This document shows, one piece after another, positions 36,182 through 47,653 of a stretch of DNA of 64,000 bases. This DNA comes from Paragyromitra xinjiangensis. Its lineage: Eukaryota; Ascomycota; Pezizomycetes; Pezizales; Discinaceae. A program made the position numbers and the translations under genes. The DNA is taken from NCBI GenBank assembly GCA_038503065.1, contig JBCAMK010000003.1:992001-1056000 (forward strand), read 5' to 3'. Below the pieces are notes generated by a model. It had not been told where the DNA came from, did no database searches, and was given only the letters and a program-made list of their open reading frames with translations. The number at the start of each line of letters is the position of its first letter. Position 1 is the first letter of the stretch.

Positions 36182-38800
36182 CTACGCCATACGGTGGCTA
36201 CCTTGACGACGTCCTCCATTGCCATTTCTATGGCTCCTGTGGCTAGAGTACTTTTTGGCCGGGCCTCTCCATGGGGAATAGACGACAGGAGAAGCGTAGG
36301 CCATTGGGGTAACAGTTGCAGTAGGATTTACCATCACAACTGAAGTTGCGGCAGGAATCTCGATCATTGGGGCAGCGGCGGTCTCAGTAGGGACTTCAAC
36401 CATAGCGGGCGCAGTCTGCACGGGGACATCATGCATGGCGGGTACGGTAGCTGTAGCAATCTCAACCATGGGAGTGGCAGTCACAGCAGGGACTTCAACC
36501 ATTGCTGTGTGAGTTGGGGTATAAATCGCCACTGTCTCAGTGGTACTTCCAACCACGCTAGTTTCAGTTGGAACTTCGATCATAACATGGGCAGTTGTGG
36601 TAGGAAGGTCATGCATGGGAATAGGAGTCATGATATGAGCTGGTGTTCCAACTGCAGACGGGGCACTTGAAGTGGGAACTTCAATCATCGAAGTAAGGAT
36701 CGTCGTGGGGGTTTCATGCATAGGAGGAACGCTTAAGATGGTAGTCTCAATCATGGAAAGAACAGATTGAACGGGAACCTCGACCATAGGGGTTGCGGTG
36801 GGAACCTCAGTTGCAGAGGAAACAGAAGTTTCGATCATCGAAGCTGCTGTGGTGACTGGTGTCTCATGCATGGGAAGGACACTCGCGATAGTGGTCTCGA
36901 CCATTGGGTGAACAGATTGGACGGGTGTCTTGATCATAGAAGAAACGGAAGTCTCGACTATTGAGGAAGTAGTTTCAACTGGAACCTCAACCGCTGAAAC
37001 AGTAGTCTGAGCAGGTGCTTCGTGCATGGGAGGGGCAGTAGTAGTCTCAACCATGGAAGAAGTTTGGACGGGTATCTCGTGCATTGGAGGAGCAGTAGTG
37101 GTTTCGACCATGGAAGAGATTTGAATTGGGGTTTCAATCGTTGAGTAAGCGGTCTCAGTGGAAACCTCGACCATTGAAGCGGTAGTCTGAACAGGAGCTT
37201 CGTGCATGGGAGGGGCAGTAGTAGTCTCGACCATGGAAGAAGTCTGAGCGGGTGCTTCGTGCATGGGAGGAGCAGTAGTGGTCTCAACCATGGAAGAATT
37301 TTGGACAGGAGTTTCAACCATTGAAGAAGCGGTCTCAGTTGGAACCTCAACCATTGAAGCAGTAGTCTGGATAGATACCTCATACATAGGAGGAACACTA
37401 GTAGTCTCAGCCATGGAAGAGGTTTTGGCAGGAACCTCGATCATTGAAGCGGTAGTCTGAACAAGCGTTTCGTGCATAGGAGGAGCAGTGGTAACCTCAG
37501 CTATGGAAGAGGTTTGGACAGGAGTTTCAACCATTGAGGTAGTAGTTCCCGTGGGGGCTTCAACTATCGCAATGGAGGTCTCAATAGGCATCTCGTGCAC
37601 GGGAGGGACGCTCTGGGTAGTTTCAGTTATGGAAGAAACGGATTGGATGGGGGTTTCGACCATAGGAGTTTCTGTGGGAGCTTCAGTTGTGGAAGAAGCA
37701 GAACTTTCAACCATCGAAGAAGCAGTCTCAGTAGCAACCTCAATCATGGAAGTTGCTGTCTCGTGCATTGGAGAAGTACTGATAGCGGTAGTCTCGATCA
37801 TAGGGGGAGCTGTTTGGGCTGGTATTTCGGTCATAGAAGCCCCCGTGGAGACATCAGTTGTCGAAGAAACGGTTTCGATAGAAGTTTCTACCATTGACGG
37901 AGCAGTCTCGATGGGAGCTTCAATCATCGAAGTTGTCTCATGCATAGGAGGGACAGAAGCGGTTTCAACTGTTTGAGCAGTAGTTTCAATCATTGAAGAA
38001 CTAGTTTCGATGGCGACTTCAGCCATAGAAGTAGTAGTCTCAACAGGTATTTCGCTCATCTGATGAGCAGCAGTGGTCTCTACCATGGAATGAATAGGTG
38101 TTTCGATCACAGTTGTCTGCATTGGAGTCTCTGTTATGGTTGCCTCGGGGCTTCCTTCGGTGACATATTGAACGACCGAATCGGTGACTAGACGAAAAAG
38201 TTAGCATCATGAATTTTTATTGGAATTGAATCTGGAAAAGGGAAGTTGGGGTGCATACTCCACTGGGTTTGAACACTAGTCGCACCGGGCTTCTCATATG
38301 AGACTTGGGTAACCGTCTCATAACGAGGAGGAGCCCAACCTCCGCTATTGTTAACAACAATGACGACCTGAATAACGATAACAACAAAGTTCTACCCATT
38401 CAATTAGTTCGAAAAACTCCAAGAATATGGCTTAGTGGTGGATATGCAAACCTTGTCATTATTATGCTTATCCATCGCCCTCATTTCAGCGGCCTTTTTT
38501 AACTGGGCCTGAATTCTCTTCTTCTTCTCCTGCTTCTTACTATCTTGACTCTGTCCACCCATTTGACCCATCCCGCCTTGTTGTGGCTTCTTTTCAGTCG
38601 GCATCCCGGCGACGTCCATTCGAGAGCCACGCTTGGCGAACGATAGCCTTGACAAACTGCCCCCGGTAACGGGAGCTTTTATAAGTGTTAGAATCTCCAG
38701 AAACATGAAAGCAGAAAGCTATAGAAAGCATCTAATTACCGGCATGCACAGAAAGTGCAGAGTTAAGAGCTAAGAGAGTAGAGATGGCAAAGAAACGCAT
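36182..38800 (-). CDS. Secreted Thr/Val/Met-rich repeat protein, 807 aa
   Basis: Four exons: 38740-38800, 38452-38675, 38259-38391 and 36182-38187, closing at 808 codons. The start MRFFAISTLLALNSALSVHA is a clear signal peptide ending at the first exon boundary. After it comes a basic Gln/Lys-rich segment (DSKKQEKKKRIQAQLKKA), a Val-rich hydrophobic stretch (NFVVIVIQVVIVV), then about 600 residues of degenerate repeats built from S-M-[VI]-E-[TV] and [PS]-P-M-H-E units alternating with Thr/Ser. The end is basic and Arg/His-rich (SSHRSHRNGNGGRRQG). No GPI signal is visible. I do not recognise a family. A surface or cell-wall-associated, O-mannosylated protein is likely given the Thr/Ser content, by inference. 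Confidence 0.8.
36300..38120 (-). repeat. Degenerate coding repeats (SMVET / PPMHE units)
   Basis: Units of roughly 40-60 bp recur many times, with near-identical blocks between about 37010 and 37500 where phrases such as CATGGAAGAAGT and GTGCATGGGAGG return at similar spacing. They encode alternating SMVE and PPMHE peptides; about a dozen MHE/MHD-type units can be counted. Confidence 0.8.
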
Positions 38801-41800
38801 GGTGAATATTTAAGTATTGAGGTTGGTGGAAATTCAATGAAAAGACCTCCTGGGTCAGAAGTGAGTGAAAGTATTAAAGAAGTAAACGTAAATTAAGTAT
38901 TAGATTGTCTTATTCAATCGCAATATAAAAGAAGGTAATTAGAAAGTCGCCCCGGGCGAATAAACGAAAAGACGAAGGAAGGAAGGAAGTTGAGTGAGTG
39001 AAGAGAAAAGGCCTGAACTAGGGATGGGACAATGTTATTTATCTAGCAGAAGAAATTGGAATTCCACTCATCTTTCAGGGGACGGGATTTACCGTCCCGC
39101 ATGATCCGCATAACTGGAGATCAATACCAGCGAAACAACTTCACGGGGAAGTACTCGTTGATACAAATACCTAAGCCAAGTCAAACGGGCCAAAACGCCA
39201 AGTGATATCTTGGCACCTTCCGCGATGGCTTGAACTTATAGCGAGCTTCTCAAAACAACGTCACACACATTCTTCCTGCTTTCCCTTTTCAATGTTCCTA
39301 CTAATCGCTTGGACCAGCCTTACCGATAAATCCAGTGGTAAAGTCCGAACTCGGCTTGGCTGAACCGCGCACTTTGTTTGAGATTCTTACTAACTTCCTT
39401 CTTCAATAAAATACGAAACCAATGCCAACTTGGATCATTGACTGGATGAGCCAGGACGGCGGGTAAGGCCACGAGATTTGTGTACCGCCTAAGAAAATTT
39501 TGCTCAATTAAGATGTTTACTCTTCGGATATGTATTCACTAGGCATGGGATTTCTCTGCAGTTCCCCATCCCCACAGAAAAGCCCATACAAGTTCCTGTG
39601 TAACCTTAGCAAGCGCTTGACAACATATAAAACAGAGTGATTTCAGCTGAACACCACATGTACCTAAGCTTACAAAGGCCATTGCAGACAGAAGTGTCAA
39701 ACTCCTTCCCAATGTTTGCCAAACCAGAGTCATAGCCAGCGTGGCAAGGGGGTAATTTCCCCAATCGCAACTAAGAGATGACCCGAGCACATCCACCGTG
39801 ATACCTTTGTTCTCCCTTCCTCCTTTATTCTAACGTTACCCATATCTCAGACTAAGTTTTACACAGATCGGCTAGTGCTTCTTAGGCAATGTTAAAACGC
39901 ACCTTTCCTGTTAAAACTTATATCGATCAGGGCCCTCCCATCCGACCACCGTATTTGTCGAGAGATGGATTTGGATTATGAAATAAGAGACCTATTGTTA
40001 CCTGTTTCAGTTAGCATTCCTCCCTCCCTTGCACAATCGAAAAATAGTCGTGTGAAGGTTTAGTGATTCAAAGGGGTCAAACTTGATCATGGCAATTTCC
40101 GCGAGGCTCTAGTTTTTCGAAACCTGCATGTTATTCCCTGGTCTTAAATTTGCTAGTATTGAAACATCATGGCTTCTAGCATGACCTAGCGAATCACAGA
40201 CATACAAATTGCCAATCGCGCACACCGTGAATAGTGATTAGTGGGTCTAAATCTCGCACGATCATAAGTTCCTACAATATACTATGGCTGGCCTTACATG
40301 TCGAAGTGATAGAGGCTTAAGAATGCAGTACAATAACCCTATATGAATTCGATCTATAAAATATGAGTAGTAAAACTAAACCATTCTATGAGAAACAAGA
40401 ATGCTGTTGTATAAGGATATTCTTAGAATTTCGGGACTTCTTCTTGGTATCCCTATAGAAATATAGAAGATCTCTGAAAGATTTTAAGACGCGAGAGCTC
40501 GAGAAGGCTAGCCGCAGGGAGATTTCGCCAAAGAGTCCAGGTGATCAATAAATTCAGTGATTTTTCAAGAAAGCCAATTATTCCACGTTCGTATCAGATT
40601 GTCCTCTAGATAATGTAATGGACAGAGAGTCGGTGGGAATGTCTAACTAAATCGCAATCACTATTCCACTATTTAGTCGTCCCGCCAGACCAAAGCAGCA
40701 ATGTAAGTGGCTGGTATTTCGAGCACTCTCTAGATACAATAGCAAGGGTTTAGTACCCATGGGGCTGAATAGAACAGTAATACTCACAAGATCAGACCTG
40801 AACCAATCAAATGCGCAAAATCTCATTCGAGTTGGTTAGGTTTTCACAAAACGACCACATTAATAGACCGTTGGGTCAAGTAATCGTGAATATTAAGCCT
40901 GTATCTCATCTCAACAATTGGCTGTCCAGGACCCACACCGACATTTCGTGGTCCGGGCGGCAGTAAAAATCGGACAATTCAACCTTAAGAGTATCAGTCA
41001 TTCAACACGATCGCCAGCAATATCTCTGTATTGGTATATTCATTAGACCATGAAATTTGGTGGTACATATCGACAAATGAGCAGACTAAACCAAAGTCAC
41101 CCTTAGGATTTCAAGCCGTCGCAATGTCTACAGAATTATTAACAACTAACCACCAAAAAGCAAGTAACCTTCAGTTACTGGACTTACAGTTGAGCAAACG
41201 AATGCCTTTTCTTTTAGTACCAGTTATTGAAACATTGTGTATAAATCCTTAATTCTTTCCTTTTATCTTGAGAAACGTTTAGACATGTCAATTGATGATT
41301 GTCAGAGGCCCCTATTTAACAGTTAGACGATTCTAAGAGATGATAGAGGGGAAGCCAACAACTTGCAAAAACTCGCATCATTACCGTCAACTAAATAGTC
41401 TGAAATAAAACTTGGAGATGAAAACAACGGGGGAGTTGGTTCCGTTGAAGCCATATATGACACTCTTTAACAGCCAATAGAGCAGACAGGAGGGCTTTCG
41501 TCTGTGAGAAACATGAGAATGACTGCATTCTGTTGATGATAATTCTCCTTACGAGCTGCGAACAATGAAAAGTTGCTGCTGTAGAACTGAATCTGTATTC
41601 AATGTAGATTTGTTGTGTTTAATGTGACTCCGTGAATCGTATGGTGATTCGTAATGGTTTGATAGATGTTGTTGAGTGGAGGGATGTTGTTGAGTAGAGA
41701 GGGTCTGAGATGATGGCAGCAGTGCTGTAGACGTGATAATACTATGTGCAGTTCGTATCAAGAAAGAGTCACCCTAGGGGCGAGAACCCTAATTTAACGG

Positions 41801-42071
41801 TCACGAGATATCACTCGTGACAAAACAACAAATGAATAAACACGTGAATGAAATAGAATTATCTAACGAGGTATTATGAAATACAAAACCCAATCCGGAG
41901 CAAACTGATCACCCATAAATTAGGTATCTCTAAACAAAAGTACATGTAGTCAAGTCGCGCCGGCGCAGCCCGTTCCATCCCGCTATGCTAAACCGTGCCC
42001 ATAAAAGTACAGATTGCCCAACAAAAGAAAAACCCCGCGTATGCACCCATAGTTGGCATTTCGCCATCTCT
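38801..42071. other. Long gene-poor stretch
   Basis: About 3.3 kb between the promoter of the repeat-protein gene and the end of the thaumatin-like gene. The only structure I can support is a possible solo LTR at 41531-41830. A minus-strand frame at 39539-39796 (85 codons, hydrophobic) is not supported as a gene. Confidence 0.5.
41531..41830 (-). mobile_element. Possible solo LTR, 300 bp
   Basis: The stretch starts TGTTGATG and ends CAAAACAACA, giving TGTTG/CAACA termini. In the minus orientation it begins TGTTGTTTTGTCACGAG and ends with TTATCATCAACA, like Copia-type LTRs. It holds a palindrome GTCACGAG-N6-CTCGTGAC at 41800-41821. No target-site duplication was found (CATTC versus AATGA) and there is no internal retroelement sequence, so this remains tentative. 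Confidence 0.4.
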
Positions 42072-43076
42072 TCAAAGACCAACCCACAACGCCGTCACCG
42101 CGATCAAAACACTCAGCCCACTCCCAACCTTCACCGCTGTTGCCCCACTCGCCTTCTCCTTATTCGCCATGATATCACTACTAACTCCACCCGGACAAAA
42201 CGTAATATCAAAGCCCTTCCCAGTCGGCACCGTGAACGTACTCAACAAATCATCGTAAGCATAACTATATGCATCCGGGCAGACCTTCTTAGCTTTCTTG
42301 CTGTACAGACTTGGGCCACATTTCTTCGGATCGTCCCATTTCCCAACGCAACAATCCTTATCCTTCCCCCACTTCGCACATGCGCTCAGACAAGGAGAGA
42401 GGAGAGGGCGCTGCAGGTTATCATCCGGATACCAGAACGCTACGCTGTTACGCGGCTTCTTTGGAGGCGGGAAGACGAGGAGGTCAAAAGGGCACCAATG
42501 TGTAATTTTCCAGTCATCCTCAGGAATCGATGAGACGCCTAACAAAAAAAATTAGTCCCCTGTAAATACAGCACAATCAACGATCACGAGAAACTTACAA
42601 ACTGGAGAATTCTTCGCCCTTGGCTTATCAACCCCATCGTACTCCGGCACGATTGACATATCCAGATCATATCCATCCACAAGACTGACATCAAAGAACG
42701 TCTGTGAATCCTTCCCACTAATCGTAAACTCTGCCAACGTCGTCGGTGGTACCCCAGCAAGTTCACATTCTAGCTTCCCGCCACAGTCGCCGGTTAAGCA
42801 GCTCCCAGTCTTTGTTTTCTCGTCGAAGGTACAGTTGGTTCGTCCCCATACACGTCCAACCCAGTCCCAGCCTACAGTTACAGAGCGGTTGGAGGAAGCG
42901 GCGAGCTCGAAGCCAGATGAGGAAGACGTGCCATTTGATGTGAGAATTCCAGGCCAGATAGGGTGGGTACATTTATTATTGATGTTGAGGATGCGAGTAT
43001 CTGAGGTGGATGCAGCGGAGGCGAAAGAGGGAATAAGGAAGAGGAAAGGGAGCGGGAGATGAGCTTGAAATCTCAT
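42072..43076 (-). CDS. Thaumatin-like protein, probable GPI anchor, 314 aa
   Basis: Two exons, 42599-43076 and 42072-42538, with a 60-nt intron (42539-42598, donor GTAAGT). A signal peptide (MRFQAHLPLPFLFLIPSFASA) is followed by thaumatin-family blocks: NNKCTHPIWPG, TGDCGGKLECELAG, TTLAEFTISG and FFDVSLVDGYDLDMSIVP, then Cys-rich segments and a late TFTVPTGKGFDITFCPG. The end has a Ser/Gly-rich stretch and a hydrophobic tail (SGLSVLIAVTALWVGL), which suggests a GPI-anchor signal. Fungal thaumatin-like proteins are extracellular or wall-bound and some bind or hydrolyse beta-1,3-glucan; activity of this one is not known. Confidence 0.9.
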
Positions 43077-44535
43077 GGTTGCAGAATGCTAGAGGATCGA
43101 ATTTTGCAAGTTTCAAATAAAATGAAAGAGAAGCTCACTTTATGATGAATTAAATCTAATCTTAAGTATTTTGGTGTTTTTGCACTTTGGTGAATAAAAG
43201 CCTGAATTATGGGGGATAGAAAAAGTGCAGCTGGAGCTGAATATATAAAGGACCTTCCATCTTATCAATAGCTGAGCAGCACCATTCTGTGCTGTCCCCG
43301 TTCCTGTTTTGACAAGCTGTCGATCAGCGGTACAGTAGACTTGGTTTGGAATTCAAGGGTCGGTATCAAATCAACGGATCTTCGAGATGACGAGCTACTA
43401 CGGTTGGTTGGAGCTCACTTTTAGCTTAGAGGAATCTTGAAACTCGCGTGGGCCACCAAGCCTAACCGAGCCGACGTCATGCTAAATTTATACGCCACCA
43501 AGCTTAACTTGAGGGTTTGCGCGCGGCTATGGTTACCCGGACAAAGACAAAGATAGAGTGGGACATCCTCGGTTCAAACTGCAATGTGGAGATTGCGCAA
43601 GGTAGGACCTCGTCCAAGATCTCTGTTTCTCCGTCAATAGTAATTCCGATAGCTGCGGTCAAGAAGCTAAGCACAGATGAGCGAAAATCACTGAATCTCA
43701 AAACCTCCCAACCAAAAACCCCGACCATGCCTGCCGCTAAGCGAGCATCTCCTACTTCAATCTTTATTAGGTTGCCATGTACTTATTTACGATCGAAGCT
43801 AGTCAACACTGGCAAAACTTCACTTAGCGGAATAGATCTAGAACAGGGGTTGTTCCGCCGACTTTGAAAATTGTCCATTCGATTTTGCGACTACCCTAAA
43901 TTAGGTTTCTCTTCTGAGCTTGCTAGTGAGGATAAAAGCGGTACCAGCTATGGTTTTGACTATGAAAAGACTACTTCACCATACCTGAATCGAAGTAGTC
44001 AAAACAGTAGATAACGGTCAGGCGGTCCGTGGTTGTAGATCAGAAAAAGCGCGGTTGAGACCAGCCTACGCGATCTACGGCTCTCAGGGCTGCTGGAGGG
44101 GCAAGAGCAGCCTCTAGTTGATGGAGAAATTCTGCTGACGATAGATGAAAAGGCTTCAGGCAAGACGCTAACTTATATGCAGGATAGAGAGATTGTAGTT
44201 TCCGGGAGACTACCACTTGTCATGTTATTAGCCCCAAATTCCGAAGATATAGCACCTTCAGCACCATAAACTAATCCATATTTTATTTAATAACTATCGG
44301 TAGTAAGCATTACGTTGCACAACTATTCTCTCCTGAGGATTTTTTTTAATACAGAATGGAATGATATTGTATGAGCAGACATACAAAACAAGAGCGCTAG
44401 GCACTAGAGTTTCCACGAACGCCAAATAAAGCTTTATACGTACTTGTACAACTCTAGTTTAACTTCTTTTCCAAGCTCTCCCTAGAATAAGGTGTCTACC
44501 TACTATTTTGTGGGTTGTATCCGCTACAAAGGTCT
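43077..44535. other. Intergenic with a small hairpin
   Basis: About 1.5 kb upstream of the thaumatin-like gene. A perfect inverted repeat, GACTACTTC at 43969-43977 and GAAGTAGTC at 43992-44000, lies within a slightly wider GTTTTGACTA/TAGTCAAAAC pairing. Open frames on both strands at 43504-43867 show no family match. Confidence 0.5.
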
Positions 44536-45897
44536 CTAATATTTGACCTTCTTCTTCCCCCTAAACACTTTAGTATCCTTCACTTTTAGTGCCGCCAAAC
44601 ACTCCGCCAACCCCCTTCCCCCATCAACCTGAACGCAAGCAAGCCCTTCGTCCTCCTTTTTCACCTCTAGTATTTCCTCCTGCCCACGGATTTTCAAGAT
44701 CAACCCTCCAAATTTTGCCATCAGTAGCCTCGTTTTCTGATCAAAGACCGCATCTTTCCACCTCCTCACGATATCGTGTGCGTCATCGTCGAGCTCATAT
44801 CTGCCTTCTAAACTCTTTCTGATCTCCGCAAATACCGAAGAGTAAATTCTACATAGTGGGCTCGGACGAGCCCATTTTTCTGTGACCCGTTTACGCTTAG
44901 CTGTTTGACTAGGGGCTGGTACTTCGTTATCGCCGGATTCGAGCAGTTTTTCGAAGCACTTGACGCAATAGAACTCGCCACGGCCGTACTCAGCGATGGC
45001 GCGGGGAGTTAGCAGTTTATGATAGTCTGGCAGTAACGTGACAGGATCAGCAGTAGGTTCTAGGATTTTTGGTTTAGTATCCCCTTCCCCGTCGTCTTCG
45101 GAGTCGGTGCCAGTCAGATCCACGGTAGTTTGAGTGGAAGCTTTCCTAACCGTGGATATACTCCAGCCTGGTGGCTCAAAGGCGACTCTATATTCACCAC
45201 TGCTGAACTGCTTCCCGCAACCGGGATATTCACATTCGCTCCCCGGTTCACCCTTCGCTACAGTAGCGCCCCGAAGCGCTCGGTACCCTTCAACGGGATG
45301 TTCTGAATAAGTCTGGATATAGATGTTGTATCTACTCCGCAAACTCTCGCGAACCCACATTTTCTTAGTGATCAATTTCGCCTGCACGCTACCTTCGGCA
45401 TTATTCTGCATCTGAATTGCTTCGTTCAGCTCCTGGATGATCTCCTCGCGACCCCACTTAAAGAAGATCCCCACTGTTTCAACCGCTGCAGCTTTTCGAC
45501 GGTTGTCCAAGAGTATATACTCGGGAACCACTGCCAAGGTTTCCGGATCAGGCGTAACAGTCGAAGCAGAAGATGTGGATGAAGGACTAGATAAATCATG
45601 CTTGTTGTGGGGTCTCTCAGGAGAAGTATCAGTGCTTGAGTCTCCGCTGGGCTTAGCGAATACAACACGGTTTCGGCCACCGGCGCTTCGCAGTGCAGCA
45701 TGCTGAACTGCTAAATCACGCAGGGAGCTAGGTCTGCGGGGGGGAATGGTGGGGGTTTTGTGAGCTGTGAGTTTCCGGGGAATACGTAGCGTGATGATAA
45801 GGGATGGTGGGGTAGGAGGAGAAACGGATCTACGCAAGGTAGGAGTAAGACGGAGGATACCACCATGCTTGGCAGGGGGGTCCATTTTATGCTTCAT
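44536..45897 (-). CDS. Hypothetical protein with Cys-cluster module, 453 aa
   Basis: A single-exon frame of 454 codons from ATG at 45897. The N-terminus (to about residue 120) is Pro/Ser/Arg-rich and disordered. The middle contains a probable zinc-binding module: C222-x4-C227 (CEYPGC), then GEYRV, an acidic insert (DLTGTDSEDDGEGD), and C311-x2-C314 in CVKCFEKLL. The C-terminus is helical and charged, ending GKKKVKY. No characterised family is recognised. Basic clusters such as AKRKRV at about residue 335 suggest a nuclear location. The same module occurs in the divergent gene starting at 47654. Function unknown. Confidence 0.7.
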   Translation of the reverse strand: MKHKMDPPAKHGGILRLTPTLRRSVSPPTPPSLIITLRIPRKLTAHKTPTIPPRRPSSLRDLAVQHAALRSAGGRNRVVFAKPSGDSSTDTSPERPHNKHDLSSPSSTSSASTVTPDPETLAVVPEYILLDNRRKAAAVETVGIFFKWGREEIIQELNEAIQMQNNAEGSVQAKLITKKMWVRESLRSRYNIYIQTYSEHPVEGYRALRGATVAKGEPGSECEYPGCGKQFSSGEYRVAFEPPGWSISTVRKASTQTTVDLTGTDSEDDGEGDTKPKILEPTADPVTLLPDYHKLLTPRAIAEYGRGEFYCVKCFEKLLESGDNEVPAPSQTAKRKRVTEKWARPSPLCRIYSSVFAEIRKSLEGRYELDDDAHDIVRRWKDAVFDQKTRLLMAKFGGLILKIRGQEEILEVKKEDEGLACVQVDGGRGLAECLAALKVKDTKVFRGKKKVKY

Positions 45898-47653
45898 CTC
45901 GTGACAGAACGATGGATAAACGAAAAAATTGATGGAAAGGACGAGGATGAAAGGGAGAAATGATGGAAGTGTGTGCTGAGAAAACGAGCGAGTGAGGGGA
46001 TGTGCTTCAACGAGTGATCGGATGTGGAGAAGTGGAGGATAGGATAGATGCAGGGAAAGCTGGAAGGAGATTCATCAGAGAGGGAGAGAAGCGAGGTGGA
46101 AGAGGAAGAGAAGCAATAAGAAGGCAGATGAGCGAGAGTTCTGACCTACGAACGAAAAGCAAACACTCATCGAATTACATAGTATCTAAACGCAAAATTA
46201 CACGCAGATTCCCTTCGCACTTGGGGCGAGACTGCGAACAAACTATTTAGAAAAGAGACGAGCCTTATCACGCATCCGGAGGTTTGCAGATTAGGCAGCG
46301 TCACTAAGCATGGAGGGGTTTGGCCCGTGCCTGCATGAGTGAGGCTCTGCTCGGGACTGTTTCGCTTATGCAGCCAAGGTGACATGATTGCTGGACCCTC
46401 CGCTAGCTTGCACCAGCAACTCACCTCTCCCATCCATTCGCTCTTTATCTTCACTACCGTCTAACCCGACGAGATAGCAAGTGGTGAAGATCCCTGGATA
46501 AATATATCTGTGTTGGCGAGTCTACCTTCCGTAAGAACGATTACGTTCTTTCAGTAATCCTTTGTTTCGGCTACCAACGACACCAACTCGAGGCCTCAAA
46601 ACTGGCTCGTCCCGAATACTTTAGCTCGCCAAGGATTCACGATAATTGCCCCCCCAAGCTTCATACGAGAAGTCTCGGGTTAGAACATGTAGTCCCTTGT
46701 TAACGGCTCTGAGTGGGATGGAAATCTAAATATAATGCAAGGACGTTCGGGGATACATATCTCTGGCAGTAATACCTTTGTTCTTGATGTTTGGTGAGTT
46801 TTCATTTTGGAGGTGCGGGCTCATGCCACTTGAGGTTTTGATTAGCAGCTAACTTGAACATAATGCATTTCAACTCTACTAGTAGTCATTTAAACAATTC
46901 CTTTCCTAGGTCCCTAGTTTTATATATCTATTTTTATCAACTCAATAGACGTCTCAAACCTACAGGAGTAATGGAGGCATCCGCGTGCCAAGCATTCACG
47001 TTACAGAACATTCTTTGTTCAGAAGAGGTAACCTTCCCAGTCGTGGAAAAAGTCTATTATTCTCGGTTTCCCTAGCTATACTCGACCACCAAAAAAAAGT
47101 CCTCGTTTCACAACTTGTTACTCCTTCACTTTTCCAACATGGACCATCTTTTCTGCTTCGCAATTCTTGACTGATCTATGGATGAACAAAGGTGACATCA
47201 TCCCTTGCGGCACAACTACCTTCTTGAATCAAAAACAACTACATGTATTATTCAATCATTGTTGTGCACGATGCTAGAGCTCGAAAAATTGCCATATAAG
47301 TCCTGTCCACTTCCGCCTTACAACTTCTTCCTCCCACAAACCAATCTTCATCTTTTACCTTCAACACTCGTTTAGAACATTCCCTGGTGGAGTGCCATTT
47401 TCTTCCCCTTTCATTCTTTTTTATCCTGTACGCTGGTCGTACCTCACATAGGGCATCTCGCTCAACCACTTTCGTTCAAGTTTTTACCATCTCTCAGTAT
47501 CCAACGGCATTTTATTAATTTATACCAAACTGCTCGAAAATCTCAATCTCAACTTTCGGGCAACAGCATATCCAGTACCAGCATTTATCATAAGCGCATC
47601 TCAGATATAATCATTAACAGAAAAGAAGAAAAATACAATACAACAAATTAAAA
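45898..47653. other. Divergent intergenic region between the two Cys-module genes
   Basis: About 1.75 kb with both promoters. Nothing else is recognised; short frames lack family character. Confidence 0.45.

Noticed and set aside
39539..39796. Hydrophobic 85-codon minus-strand frame
   Set aside because: Could be a small membrane protein, but it is isolated in a gene-poor stretch, with no motif or supporting splice signals.
43504..43867. Overlapping frames on both strands, possible gene remnant
   Set aside because: Neither strand gives a recognisable protein and both are open by chance length.
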